From Methylophilus sp. 5 (GTDB lineage Bacteria > Pseudomonadota > Gammaproteobacteria > Burkholderiales > Methylophilaceae): 64,000 bases of DNA. Shown here piece after piece: positions 55,328-63,539 of the stretch. The notes below the pieces were generated by a model. The model was not told where the DNA came from, made no database searches, and saw nothing but the letters and a program-made list of their open reading frames with translations. Both the position numbers and the translations under genes were made by a program. The stretch spans positions 2,480,001 to 2,544,000 of the forward strand of contig NZ_KI911560.1 in NCBI RefSeq assembly GCF_000515275.1, read 5' to 3'. How positions within the stretch are numbered: position 1 is the first letter of the stretch; every line of letters begins with the position of its first letter.

Positions 55328-56428
55328 TCATGCCAGATTTAAATCACGTATGTTGATTTGCCTCTGGCAATTGGCAGCGGGCGCCTGCCAGCGCTGCCAG
55401 ACGTTAGCATCGTATCCAGTGTCTTTTGCCAGTATGGCCCACATCATGCGCGCATGTTTGTTGGCAATGGCGACCAGTGTTTTGTGATAGCCTACGCGCT
55501 GATACACGCTGACTATCCACTGCTGCAAACGGCTGGCTTTGTCTTGCGTTTGTCGCAAGGCAACCTGCAAGGTGCTTTTAGCACCTTGTACCAGCAGGCT
55601 ACGCACATAAGTGTCGCCGCGCCGGCTGGTTCTGCCCAGCCTGGTTTTACCGCCCGAGCTCATCTGTCTGGGCGTGAGTCCCAGCCACGCGGCAAACTGT
55701 CTGCCATTTTTAAACTGACTTGCATTGACAACGGTTGCCAGAGTAGCGCTGGCTGTCAGCGTGCCTATGCCTGTCATCACGGTCAGTCGCAGTGCTGCCG
55801 GTTGTGAGGTGAGATGCTGGCGTATATGCTGGTCACACAGCGCTATGTGTTCATGCACAGATTTCAGATACCGCAGCGATTGCTCTATCGCCAAGCGTAG
55901 CCCTTCGGGGATAGCACAATCGGCGGTCAGCCCTGGTAAAGCGCGTATCAGCTTATCGGCACTGCGAGGCGGCCAAATGCCAAACTCGCCGAGCAATCCA
56001 CGCATACGGTTTAAATGTGCGGTGCGCTCTTCCTTATAGCCTTCACGCAGCCGATGCCAGACCAGTACAGATTGCTGCTCAACGCTTTTAATCGCCACAA
56101 AGCGCATGGTCGGTTGTCTGGCTGCAATGGCAATCGGTTCGGCATCATTGCGGTCATTTTTAGCGGCCATACTTTTACGAAACGGCTGTACAAACTCAGG
56201 CGCCATCAAGCGAGCGGTATGCCCAAGCGCAGCAAACCATCGCCCCCAATGATGCGATGAACCACAGGCTTCCATGGCGATGTTACAAGGCTGCAACTGC
56301 TGCGCCCAAGCCACAAAAGCATCACGTTTAAGCGCTTTGTGATACACCACCGCCCCAGTTACATCCATGGCACACACAGCAAAGACATCTTTTGCCAAAT
56401 CAATCCCTATCGTTGTAACATTGCTCAT
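55328..56428 (-). CDS. IS110-family (IS1111 group) transposase
   Basis: 366 residues. N-terminal RuvC-like DEDD domain: Asp10 (G-I-D-L-A-K), Glu53 (A-M-E-A-C-G), Asp92 and Asp95 (K-N-D-R-N-D-A-E). C-terminal Transposase_20 domain with T-G-I-G-T-L-T-A-S near 220, W-L-G-L-T-P-R-Q-M-S-S-G-G-K with the candidate catalytic serine. It is full length with no frameshift, so the element may be active. IS110 transposases work with a bridge RNA. Confidence 0.94.
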   Translation of the reverse strand: MSNVTTIGIDLAKDVFAVCAMDVTGAVVYHKALKRDAFVAWAQQLQPCNIAMEACGSSHHWGRWFAALGHTARLMAPEFVQPFRKSMAAKNDRNDAEPIAIAARQPTMRFVAIKSVEQQSVLVWHRLREGYKEERTAHLNRMRGLLGEFGIWPPRSADKLIRALPGLTADCAIPEGLRLAIEQSLRYLKSVHEHIALCDQHIRQHLTSQPAALRLTVMTGIGTLTASATLATVVNASQFKNGRQFAAWLGLTPRQMSSGGKTRLGRTSRRGDTYVRSLLVQGAKSTLQVALRQTQDKASRLQQWIVSVYQRVGYHKTLVAIANKHARMMWAILAKDTGYDANVWQRWQAPAANCQRQINIRDLNLA

Positions 56429-56507
56429 GACTTCTCCTCTCGTTTTGATTGAATAATGCTGATCACATTAACTTACCTTCAATCGCGGTTATGGGTTACC
56501 AATTCGA

Positions 56508-56521
56508 GTGGGGGAAGTCCC
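56508..56521 (-). repeat. Right subterminal inverted repeat of the IS
   Basis: GTGGGGGAAGTCCC, paired with 54950-54963. Confidence 0.85.
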
Positions 56522-56525
56522 TTTT

Positions 56526-56628
56526 ATTCAGTCAAGCGGGACTGGCGAAAGCGCACTTCGATGATACAATTTTCAATAACGAGGGTTGAGCCAAATTTAT
56601 CGCCAGCCCCTTATGTCTAACGTTAGGT
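56526..56628 (+). repeat. attC10, right fragment (long form)
   Basis: Continues the interrupted site: CAGTCAAGCGGGACTGGCGA, a central segment similar to that of attC1 (ATAACGAGGGTTGAGCCA), TCGCCAGCCCC and R' GTTAGGT (56622-56628). With the left fragment it would restore a site of about 115 bases. It is the last attC of the array. Confidence 0.9.
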
Positions 56629-56749
56629 GTCATGAAACATCATCCACTGTCACTGCTTGTGCTTTCTTCTACACACCACGGTGGACGCCTGAAAGCATAG
56701 GCTTTACTATTGGTGGCTCTTGTATTTGTGCCAATGAGCAAGGTGTTGC
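56629..56749 (+). other. Array end: possible decayed cassette remnant
   Basis: After attC10 an ATG at 56632 opens only 22 codons (M-K-H-H-P-L-S-L-L-V-L). The same frame continues after the TAG with hydrophobic residues (A-L-L-L-V-A-L-V-F-V). No attC follows. It may be a broken terminal cassette or chance; nothing else is seen. Confidence 0.3.
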
Positions 56750-57082
56750 GTGGCTATTCAGTTTTTACCTATTTTAAAGGCGGTGGCGCCTTATATTGCA
56801 CAGGTGGCGACGGCGGCAATCCCTGCGTTTACTGCCAAGCCTGAGGCCGCCAAGGTGGATCCTGTATTGACCAGCCAGATCGAGGAGTTGCAGGCAGCGA
56901 CGATTCAGAATGCTGAGTCTATCCATTTGCTGGCAGAAAAAATGCAGCTGGCGATTCAGGCGTTGGATGAGGCAGGGCAGGCGGCAAAAAAACAGGTGGA
57001 GGCTTATAAGACGATGCTGTTTGTTTCGTTTGGCTTGTCGATGACGTCGGCGCTGCTTTGTATCTACTTGTTATTGCGCTAG
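56750..57082 (+). CDS. Small protein with coiled coil and C-terminal membrane segment
   Basis: 110 residues from GTG 56750, with AAGG at 56740-56743. A helical middle (I-E-E-L-Q-A-A-T-I-Q-N-A-E-S-I-H-L-L-A-E-K near 43-65) suggests a coiled coil; residues about 90-108 form a membrane segment. No attC follows, so it is chromosomal, not a cassette. No family recognised. Confidence 0.65.
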   Translation: MAIQFLPILKAVAPYIAQVATAAIPAFTAKPEAAKVDPVLTSQIEELQAATIQNAESIHLLAEKMQLAIQALDEAGQAAKKQVEAYKTMLFVSFGLSMTSALLCIYLLLR

Positions 57083-57111
57083 TTACAAATGATTAAATGG
57101 AGTTTTAAACC

Positions 57112-57480
57112 ATGTCTAATCTGACCGTGGCCGAAATCAAGGCCTTTGTGCCTGCGAAAAACTTCGCGCTTTCCAAGCAGTTTTATCAAGACATGGGCTT
57201 TACCATGGCGTCAGAAGGTGGCGGTGTGGCTTATTTTCACTATGCACACGCGAGTTTTCTGTTGCAGGATTTTTGTGTTGAGAACCTGGCTGAGAATTTT
57301 ATGATGCATCTGCTGGTGCAGGATGTGGATGCCTGGTGGGACAAAATTCAGGAAAGCGGCATTATTCAGACCTATGGCGTCAAAGTATGGCCGATTCAGT
57401 TGCAAAGCTGGGGCATGCGTGATTTTTGCATTGCTGACCCCTCAGGTGTGTTGTGGCGGATTGGGCAAAATGTGGATTGA
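57112..57480 (+). CDS. VOC-family (glyoxalase/bleomycin-resistance-like) protein
   Basis: 122 residues, one beta-alpha-beta-beta-beta unit pair: V-P-A-K-N-F-A-L-S-K-Q-F-Y-Q-D-M-G-F near 13-30 and F-C-I-A-D-P-S-G-V-L-W-R-I near 105-117. Substrate unknown. A hairpin terminator (AGGTCGGC with GCCGGCCT, about 57510-57535) follows. Confidence 0.85.
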   Translation: MSNLTVAEIKAFVPAKNFALSKQFYQDMGFTMASEGGGVAYFHYAHASFLLQDFCVENLAENFMMHLLVQDVDAWWDKIQESGIIQTYGVKVWPIQLQSWGMRDFCIADPSGVLWRIGQNVD

Positions 57481-57510
57481 TCGTTAACTGTATGATAGTT
57501 AAGTGTATTG

Positions 57511-57540
57511 TTCAAGGTCGGCAGTTGCCGGCCTTTTTTA
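57511..57540 (+). terminator. Terminator after the VOC gene
   Basis: Arms AGGTCGGC and GCCGGCCT (one G-T pair), loop AGTT, then T residues. Confidence 0.75.
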
Positions 57541-57722
57541 TATTGGGCGTGTGATGGATGCCATATTGCATTGAGTTTGGCCTGTTTAATATTTTTTAAC
57601 AAATTGCATTTTAAGTAGCGATAGTTTGCTATATTGAGCGCTCAACGTGCTGTTACCGAGCACAGTGATGTGTTGGGGCGCGTTGAGTAAACCATCGGCT
57701 ATTAAAAAAGGGAGAGGGCACA

Positions 57723-58412
57723 ATGAAAAAATATGTGGCAGAATTTTTTGGGACTTTTTGGTTGGTATTAGGCGGCTGCGGCAGTGCCGTGCTGGCGGCA
57801 GCTTTTCCAGACCTGGGCATTGGTTTGTTGGGTGTTTCGCTGGCGTTTGGCTTGACTGTTCTTACCATGGCGTTTGCTATCGGGCATATTTCGGGCTGTC
57901 ACCTTAACCCGGCGGTCTCTATCGGCTTGTGGGCGGGTGGCCGTTTTCAGGCTAAAGAGTTACTGCCGTATATTGTGTCGCAAGTGTTGGGGGCGATTGT
58001 GGCAGGCGGTGTTTTGTATGTCATTGCCAGTGGCAAAGCGGGTTTTGATGTTGCGGCAGGTTTTGCTTCTAATGGTTATGATGAGCATTCACCTGGGGGC
58101 TACAGCTTGCTGGCAGCGTTTGTGAGTGAGGTGGTGATGACCATGATGTTTTTGGTGGTGATTATGGGTGCCACTGACAAACGCGCACCACAAGGATTTG
58201 CGCCGATTGCCATTGGTTTATGCCTCACCTTAATACATTTGATCTCCATTCCAGTCACTAATACTTCTGTGAATCCTGCACGCAGTACCGGTGTGGCAGT
58301 GTTTGTGGATGGCTGGGCGATTTCACAGCTGTGGTTGTTTTGGCTGGCACCAATTGTGGGGGCGGTGTTAGGCGCGGTGATCTACCGTTTTATCGGTAGC
58401 GAAAAAGCGTAA
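57723..58412 (+). CDS. aqpZ: Aquaporin Z
   Basis: 229 residues with six membrane segments and two NPA motifs: H-L-N-P-A-V-S (near 60-66) and S-V-N-P-A-R-S (near 183-189). The selectivity-filter Arg follows the second NPA. GGGAGAGG upstream is the ribosome site. It is a water channel of the inner membrane, monocistronic with its own terminator. Confidence 0.95.
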   Translation: MKKYVAEFFGTFWLVLGGCGSAVLAAAFPDLGIGLLGVSLAFGLTVLTMAFAIGHISGCHLNPAVSIGLWAGGRFQAKELLPYIVSQVLGAIVAGGVLYVIASGKAGFDVAAGFASNGYDEHSPGGYSLLAAFVSEVVMTMMFLVVIMGATDKRAPQGFAPIAIGLCLTLIHLISIPVTNTSVNPARSTGVAVFVDGWAISQLWLFWLAPIVGAVLGAVIYRFIGSEKA

Positions 58413-58448
58413 TCAGCAAAACGCAAGCCATCAAGTTTGCAAAAAATA

Positions 58449-58476
58449 AAAGACTGGCTACGGCCAGTCTTTTTTA
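58449..58476 (+). terminator. Terminator after aqpZ
   Basis: Arms AAGACTGGC and GCCAGTCTT around the loop TACG, then T residues. Confidence 0.9.
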
Positions 58477-58584
58477 TGGTTAACGCTAGCCAAAGGCCAC
58501 ATTGCATGCGGCATATTTAAAAGTGGCGCACCTGCTTGCTATACTTGGGGCTTACATAACGTGGGCGATTCGGGAGTTGTGCTT

Positions 58585-59013
58585 ATGGAGAGTCAATGGT
58601 TGTTTTGGGCGTTGCTGTCTGCCTGTTTTGCGGCACTCACAGCAATCTTTGCCAAAGTGGGTATTCAGGGCGTGGATTCTGATTTTGCGACCTTGATCCG
58701 TACAGTACTGATTACGCTGGTGCTGGCTCCGTTTGTCTGGCTGGCGGGCAAGTGGAGTAATCCCTTCGCGCTGCCGCATCGCTCGCTATTTTTTCTGGGT
58801 TTGTCTGCGCTGGCCACTGGCGGCTCATGGCTGTGCTATTTTCGCGCCCTGCAGTTAGGCGAAGCCTCTAAAGTGGCGCCGGTAGATAAACTCAGCCTGG
58901 TGCTGGTCGCCGTGTTTGCCTGCCTGTTTTTGGGCGAGCGTTTAAATGCGCGTGAGTGGCTAGGGTTGGCGCTGGTGGCCATTGGTGTACTGGTGCTGGC
59001 AATCAAGCGCTAG
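58585..59013 (+). CDS. EamA-domain half-size transporter
   Basis: 142 residues from ATG 58585, with GGGAG at 58572-58576; the frame is open from 58561. Five membrane segments and the EamA signature (L-W-A-L-L-S-A-C-F-A-A-L-T-A-I-F-A-K, later V-A-P-V-D-K-L-S-L-V-L-V, L-F-L-G-E-R-L) mark a single EamA unit, likely to function as a dimer. Substrate unknown. A hairpin (GCCCC/GGGGC, 59096-59109) with T residues follows. Confidence 0.85.
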   Translation: MESQWLFWALLSACFAALTAIFAKVGIQGVDSDFATLIRTVLITLVLAPFVWLAGKWSNPFALPHRSLFFLGLSALATGGSWLCYFRALQLGEASKVAPVDKLSLVLVAVFACLFLGERLNAREWLGLALVAIGVLVLAIKR

Positions 59014-59093
59014 CGTCATTGGTATAGCTCAAACTGGCTATTGCAAAGCGGCTAGATTCATTTATAAACAGGATTGGCTTTTCTCAATTCAAT

Positions 59094-59114
59094 GGGCCCC
59101 GTCAGGGGCTTTTT
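59094..59114 (+). terminator. Terminator after the EamA gene
   Basis: Arms GCCCC (59096-59100) and GGGGC (59105-59109), loop GTCA, then TTTTT. Confidence 0.7.
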
Positions 59115-59184
59115 GATGATATTCATCCGCCTGTGTGAATCTAGGCAATAAGCGAACATTTTTTGCAAACCAGAAAGAAAAAGG

Positions 59185-59826
59185 ATGACGAACCAGCGGT
59201 TATCTAAAGTATTAGTATTATTTGCCAGTTTGCCACTTGTGTTGGCAAGTTGTTGCAGTGGGGTGGTGCCTAGCACCATTACCCAGGCGCCTGTGATTAA
59301 ACCTACATCGGCCTCACAAGCTGCCTTGCATGTAATTGGCGTGTATCAAGGGCAGTTGCCTGACACTGCCGATAAGCGCCCATGGTGGGCGCAATGTCAG
59401 GCGATCAATGAGGTAGCTAGCAAGCATGAGCCGCTGGCACCACAAGCGTGCCGGTCATTTTTTAACCCTGGCCGCGATCAGCGTACGATTACTGTGAATG
59501 TGACTGATGACACGACGCCGATTATTTTAGGGTTGATGGCTTATGAGTCTGTGAGCTGGCAGATTAAAGCCGCGCCCGGGGTGCGTATCGAAAAAGTGAT
59601 TCTGGCTGGTTATCATCAACAGCGCATTCAAGGAGTCGGCGATGCGCAGATTGACGTGTATAGTTACGACAACAGCCCGTGTGAGCGCTGCGTGCAAAAA
59701 GGGCGTTACTTTTATGCCTATGAGCGTGTGCCGGTTGAAATGGAAATCGCTGCCGGGGTGAGGGCAACTTCATTTCAGGGCAATTATACGGGTGGCGCTT
59801 ACCAGATATTCAAGGGTATGCAATAA
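59185..59826 (+). CDS. Hypothetical lipoprotein
   Basis: 213 residues. Signal peptide with lipobox L-A-S-C near 19-22, then a beta-rich body with V-I-G-V-Y-Q-G near 50 and P-I-I-L-G-L-M-A-Y-E-S-V near 112. Two cysteine pairs (C-E-R-C near 165) could bind metal or form disulfides. No family was recognised. A stand-alone gene. Confidence 0.7.
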   Translation: MTNQRLSKVLVLFASLPLVLASCCSGVVPSTITQAPVIKPTSASQAALHVIGVYQGQLPDTADKRPWWAQCQAINEVASKHEPLAPQACRSFFNPGRDQRTITVNVTDDTTPIILGLMAYESVSWQIKAAPGVRIEKVILAGYHQQRIQGVGDAQIDVYSYDNSPCERCVQKGRYFYAYERVPVEMEIAAGVRATSFQGNYTGGAYQIFKGMQ

Positions 59827-59892
59827 GCCCGTCTAGCCACGTCATGTGGGCGTTGGTGTGGTCATCTGTTTTTAATCGTTTGTTTTAAATGT

Positions 59893-60138
59893 GTGTGGTT
59901 GAGGTGTGTGTTGTTACGTGGTTTGATTTATGGTTTAAGCATTTTGCACCTGGGGCCTGGTTTTGCGTTTGCAGTGGTTGCGTTTGGTTGTGATGACACA
60001 TTTTCTTTGTTGCAAGTGGTCTGCCAGCAAGATGCCTTTGCAGCATTTATCAAGTTGACGCTGGCCGCCTGGGGCGTCATGATTTTTGCAGTTTTGTTAA
60101 AATTATTAATTACAAAATACATTAATAAAATTAAATAA
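59893..60138 (+). CDS. Small two-segment membrane protein
   Basis: Up to 81 residues from GTG 59893; a GTG at 59908 is a possible later start. Two hydrophobic segments (about 5-30 and 52-72) and a lysine-rich C terminus (K-Y-I-N-K-I-K). Two cysteines (F-G-C-D-D, V-V-C-Q-Q) lie between the segments. Function unknown; coding status moderate. Confidence 0.5.
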   Translation: MWLRCVLLRGLIYGLSILHLGPGFAFAVVAFGCDDTFSLLQVVCQQDAFAAFIKLTLAAWGVMIFAVLLKLLITKYINKIK

Positions 60139-60239
60139 TTTATTGATTTTTATAATAAATAAATCATCATAAAATAGCTGGTATAAACTTTTATGGGTTG
60201 GGGGACTCGAAAAGAAACTAGCTAACGGAGAGTCTTGTT

Positions 60240-61526
60240 TTGCCTTATTTGAATCAGCGATATTCAATCGCGACCTGTGCCCGCGTGGCATGTAGTGTGA
60301 TCTTGGCCTATTGTTTAAACGCTGTGTTGCCTAGCATGGCGCTGGCAGGCGAAGATGTGGTGCCTAGGTTATTGCTGTCTGGCAGCGACGCCGCAGAGGC
60401 AGATAAAGAAGCCAATAAAGAGCCGGAACCACCCCGAATCAGCTCGGTGTTTGGCACGCAAACCCTCAAAGAATACAAATTACCGTTTGAAGATCAGTAT
60501 CCGTCCGGCCCTTTTGAGCGGTTGGATAAAAAACTGTTTTTGTTTATTAGCAAATGTGGCGAGGTGTTTTTTGTCCGCCAGAACGAAAGTATGGAGCTGG
60601 TGAAACCCGGTAAGCCATTGGCTAAATTTATCCCTGGTGGTGAAACCTCAGCCGACGAAAGCAGTAGCAAACAGCTGGTGTATTGCCGCGAGTTGTCGGG
60701 GGTAAAGGACTCTTTGCTGATTGGCAAAACGTTATATGTGGCTTATACCGCCTGGGATGAGGCGAGTAATGGTGTGCGGCTGGCGGTGAGCGAGTTTGCC
60801 GTTGATATTGAAAATAGCGAAGTCAGCTTTGACCGCGAGATTTATATCAGCCGTCCGGCAATTAAAGAGCCGATTTTAGGCCATCAGGTGGGTGGCAAGC
60901 TCGCGCTGGGTGAAAATGACCACACCTTGTACCTCAGCCTGGGCGATTTTTCCAAACCTGACCGCGTGCAGGACAAAACGACCTCGCTGGGTAAAGTGGT
61001 GCGCATTGATTTACAGCGCCTAAATGCCGAGGTGTATGCCTCTGGCTTTCGCTCGCCCTCTGGCGGCCTGTATTTTGACCGCGAGAGCAATGAGCTCTGG
61101 TTAACTGACCATGGCCCGCGCGGTGGCGATGAAATTAACCTGATCAAGCGTGGCAAAAACTATGGCTGGCCGATTGTGAGTTATGGCACGATTTACGAGC
61201 GGGATGGCATGAGCGGCTATTACGGCAACAAGTTTAATAGCCACGAAGGCTACGAAAAGCCGATGATGACCTTTGTGCCTTCGATCGGTATCGGCCCGCT
61301 GGTCAAATATCCGTCTACCGGCCGTAATGACTTCTGGGATAACGACTTATTTGTTGCAGGCATGGGCAATACAACCTTATATCGCGTGCGTAAAGAAGGC
61401 ACCTCATTGGTCTATGCCGAGCCGGTGTTAAGCGGCTACCGCATACGTGCGATCCAGATTGACCAGAACGGCACGTTTTATCTTAAAACCGACCATAATC
61501 AGCTGCTGATTTCAGAGCAGGAGTAA
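60240..61526 (+). CDS. PQQ-type sugar dehydrogenase (GSDH family)
   Basis: 428 residues from TTG 60240, with GGAG at 60227-60230. A signal peptide ends near M-A-L-A-G-E. The six-blade propeller family is recognised from P-S-G-G-L-Y-F-D, L-W-L-T-D-H-G-P-R-G-G-D-E-I-N and G-K-N-Y-G-W-P-I-V-S-Y-G, which hold the PQQ/calcium-binding residues. Probably a periplasmic aldose dehydrogenase or a related enzyme; substrate undetermined. Confidence 0.88.
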   Translation: MPYLNQRYSIATCARVACSVILAYCLNAVLPSMALAGEDVVPRLLLSGSDAAEADKEANKEPEPPRISSVFGTQTLKEYKLPFEDQYPSGPFERLDKKLFLFISKCGEVFFVRQNESMELVKPGKPLAKFIPGGETSADESSSKQLVYCRELSGVKDSLLIGKTLYVAYTAWDEASNGVRLAVSEFAVDIENSEVSFDREIYISRPAIKEPILGHQVGGKLALGENDHTLYLSLGDFSKPDRVQDKTTSLGKVVRIDLQRLNAEVYASGFRSPSGGLYFDRESNELWLTDHGPRGGDEINLIKRGKNYGWPIVSYGTIYERDGMSGYYGNKFNSHEGYEKPMMTFVPSIGIGPLVKYPSTGRNDFWDNDLFVAGMGNTTLYRVRKEGTSLVYAEPVLSGYRIRAIQIDQNGTFYLKTDHNQLLISEQE

Positions 61527-61636
61527 TCCTGCATCAACCTGTTTGTGCGGGCGTTACTTGCCCGTGCATGCAATCTGGCATACATTGTGAGGCAGGCAAG
61601 TTTCCATGTGTTTGTGAGTATTCAAGGAGTGCTGAT

Positions 61637-61942
61637 ATGGCAAAGTTTATCACCGGGCAAGAAGTCAGAACCAATACGTCCAGCATTGAAGTGAGCATTG
61701 ATGCAGCGAACCCGCTGCCACCGGGCAGGCATCGTTTTCAACTGATTGTGGAAGATGATGCTGGCAATCAGTCTGACCCTGCAATGGTGGATGTGATTGT
61801 GGTGGATCAATCCAAACCGACCGCCGTCATTGATGCGCCAACCTCAGTGGCTACCGGGGCTTCTTTTACCTTGTCTGGCGCGCGTTCATTTGACTTGCCA
61901 CCCGGCAAAATAAAAAACTATCGTTGGGTACAACTTTCTTAA
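61637..61942 (+). CDS. Small Ig-like/PKD-like domain protein
   Basis: 101 residues from ATG 61637, with AAGGAG at 61624-61629. One beta-sandwich pattern: L-P-P-G-R-H-R-F-Q-L-I-V-E-D-D-A-G-N near 30-48, then A-S-F-T-L-S-G-A-R-S-F-D near 75-86 and N-Y-R-W-V at the end, as in PKD domains. No signal peptide is visible. It may bind or support other proteins; role unknown. Confidence 0.7.
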   Translation: MAKFITGQEVRTNTSSIEVSIDAANPLPPGRHRFQLIVEDDAGNQSDPAMVDVIVVDQSKPTAVIDAPTSVATGASFTLSGARSFDLPPGKIKNYRWVQLS

Positions 61943-61948
61943 GGCTTT

Positions 61949-62335
61949 ATGCGTATTAACCAGTCTATTACTTTGACCGCCCTAGTGGGGGCGGTCATTG
62001 CGCTTTATTTTGAGGCGTATGCCGCCAATGGGTTGCAGTTTCTCAGTTATCGCACTGGCTTGTTAATGACCGCGTGGACGCTGATGCCTTATCTGATTTT
62101 GTTTGCGGGGCGCTACTTTTTTGAAGGCAGTGACATCCAGAAACAATGGCTGCACTTTGGTATTTTTGAGGTGCTGGTGGTTGCCTGGATCTATTGGCAG
62201 ACGTTAGTGATGTACCCGGACGCGCAAGGCGGTTTGATTTTTCTGTTTTTGCCATTGCTACAGGCCAGCCTTAACCTGGTTGTTGGCGGCGTGTTGTACT
62301 GGGCGCAGCGTCGATTAAAGCATCGTAAGCAGTGA
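61949..62335 (+). CDS. Four-segment membrane protein of unknown function
   Basis: 128 residues with four hydrophobic segments (about 8-25, 38-55, 68-88, 95-118) and a basic tail (R-R-L-K-H-R-K-Q). It starts 6 bases after the Ig-like gene. No family recognised. Confidence 0.7.
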   Translation: MRINQSITLTALVGAVIALYFEAYAANGLQFLSYRTGLLMTAWTLMPYLILFAGRYFFEGSDIQKQWLHFGIFEVLVVAWIYWQTLVMYPDAQGGLIFLFLPLLQASLNLVVGGVLYWAQRRLKHRKQ

Positions 62336-62427
62336 ACATCATATCTGCCGCAGCCAAGTTCTCGCATCCACGTTGCGTTGATTAGTCGCATTAACCGTGC
62401 GCTCGCCTTTTTATAAAAGGGATTCTT

Positions 62428-62754
62428 TTGCTTAAAACACTTTTTTTATTTGCGCTGACGGCCGTGGCTGAAATTGTTGGCTGTTATCTGCCTTATTTAT
62501 GGTTAAAAGCAGGCAAGAGTGCCTGGCTGTTGTTGCCCGCTGCGGCCAGTCTGGCATTGTTCGCCTGGTTGCTAACCTTGCACCCAACCGCCGCTGGCCG
62601 CATTTATGCCGCCTATGGTGGCGTGTATATCGGCGTTGCCATTGTTTGGTTATGGTTGGTGGATGGCATTAAGCCCTCAGGCTGGGATTTGTTAGGGGCT
62701 GGGGTAGCGATACTCGGCATGGCGATTATTATGTTTGCACCGAGGTCTGCATGA
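62428..62754 (+). CDS. YnfA/UPF0060-family membrane protein
   Basis: 108 residues from TTG 62428, with AAAAGGGA upstream. Four membrane segments and the family pattern [15 protein letters not shown] and [12 protein letters not shown] are evident. The family is SMR-like; its substrate is unsettled. Its stop overlaps the next start by 4 bases. Confidence 0.9.
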   Translation: MLKTLFLFALTAVAEIVGCYLPYLWLKAGKSAWLLLPAAASLALFAWLLTLHPTAAGRIYAAYGGVYIGVAIVWLWLVDGIKPSGWDLLGAGVAILGMAIIMFAPRSA

Positions 62755-63065
62755 GGTTGGCCATGATGCTTTTTGGCTGTGCTGCTGCGGCGATGGTAAT
62801 GGGCTGCGCGACAAAGCCACCGCTGGCAACACCTGATGCGGTAGTGTTTGATTGCCAGAATGGCGAAGTAATGCGTGTGCGTTTTGTGGCGGCGCCTGCC
62901 AGTGCGGTACTGATGCGTGGGCAAAACAAAATCAGCTTGCCACAACAGCCTAGCGGCTCAGGGTTTATCTATAGCAACGGGCCGAATACCATCCGTGGCA
63001 AAGGTGATGCGTTAATGGTGGAAATTGGCCGTATGGCTGCAATACAGTGTCAGGCTAGGCCTTAG
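62751..63065 (+). CDS. MliC-like lysozyme-inhibitor lipoprotein
   Basis: 104 residues. Lipobox V-M-G-C near 17-20. The C-terminal domain has F-D-C-Q-N-G near 34 and the family signature [10 protein letters not shown] with a closing Cys, as in membrane-bound inhibitors of C-type lysozyme. It overlaps the ynfA-like gene. Confidence 0.8.
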   Translation: MRLAMMLFGCAAAAMVMGCATKPPLATPDAVVFDCQNGEVMRVRFVAAPASAVLMRGQNKISLPQQPSGSGFIYSNGPNTIRGKGDALMVEIGRMAAIQCQARP

Positions 63066-63066
63066 C

Positions 63067-63483
63067 ATGTTAAAACGATTGCTGTGCTATAGCTGGGCGG
63101 CACCCACCAGTTTGCTGGGACTTTTATTAGCGAGTCTGTTATTGGCAAGTGGTGCGCGTGCGCGCCGGGTCGACGGCGTACTCGAAGTGTCTGGTGGTTG
63201 GTTGGCCAACGCACTGACGCAGTTGAGTGGTTTTGCCGCGTTGACGCTGGGGCATGTGGTGCTTGGTCATTCTGCAGATTGCCTGCACCGTTTGCGCAGC
63301 CATGAACACGTGCATGTTCGTCAGGCTGAACGTTGGGGTATATTCTTTGCCCCGGCTTATTTGCTGGCTGGGCTATGGCAATGGTTACGCGGACGGCATG
63401 CTTATTACGATAATCCATTTGAACTGGAGGCGTTTGCGGTTGAGTCGGGTGATTGTGATCACGCATTCACGTTAAACGGCTAG
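63067..63483 (+). CDS. Membrane protein with HEHxHxRQ motif
   Basis: 138 residues from ATG 63067. The frame is open from 63025, but that would overlap the lipoprotein gene. Hydrophobic segments at about 10-28 and 48-65 precede H-E-H-V-H-V-R-Q-A-E-R-W-G (near 78-90) and D-N-P-F-E-L-E-A-F-A near 118-127. The His/Glu set suggests a metal site like those of zincins, but no enzyme activity is known to me. Confidence 0.75.
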   Translation: MLKRLLCYSWAAPTSLLGLLLASLLLASGARARRVDGVLEVSGGWLANALTQLSGFAALTLGHVVLGHSADCLHRLRSHEHVHVRQAERWGIFFAPAYLLAGLWQWLRGRHAYYDNPFELEAFAVESGDCDHAFTLNG

Positions 63484-63493
63484 CGTTCAAATT

Positions 63494-63522
63494 AAAAAAC
63501 GCCAGTATGACTGGCGTTTTTT
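63494..63522. terminator. Bidirectional terminator between 63483 and bamD
   Basis: Arms AAAAAACGCCAGT (63494-63506) and ACTGGCGTTTTTT (63510-63522); works for both convergent genes. Confidence 0.9.
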
Positions 63523-63539
63523 GTGTTTAAAGCAACGAG

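Larger units (their letters stand above)
54943..56525 (-). mobile_element. IS110-family element of the IS1111-attC type, inserted in attC10
   Basis: About 1.58 kb. Subterminal inverted repeats GGGACTTCCGCCAC (54950-54963) and GTGGGGGAAGTCCC (56508-56521) match at 13 of 14 bases. The transposase is on the minus strand; the noncoding end downstream of its stop is long (about 380 bases) and the other end short (about 90). Known IS1111-attC elements insert specifically in attC sites; this one splits attC10. The dinucleotide AT occurs at both junctions (54943-54944 and 56526-56527). Exact ends are uncertain by a few bases. Confidence 0.85.

Noticed and set aside
56586..56777. 63-codon frame beginning inside attC10
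   Set aside because: It starts within the recombination site and has no ribosome site or family; chance frame.
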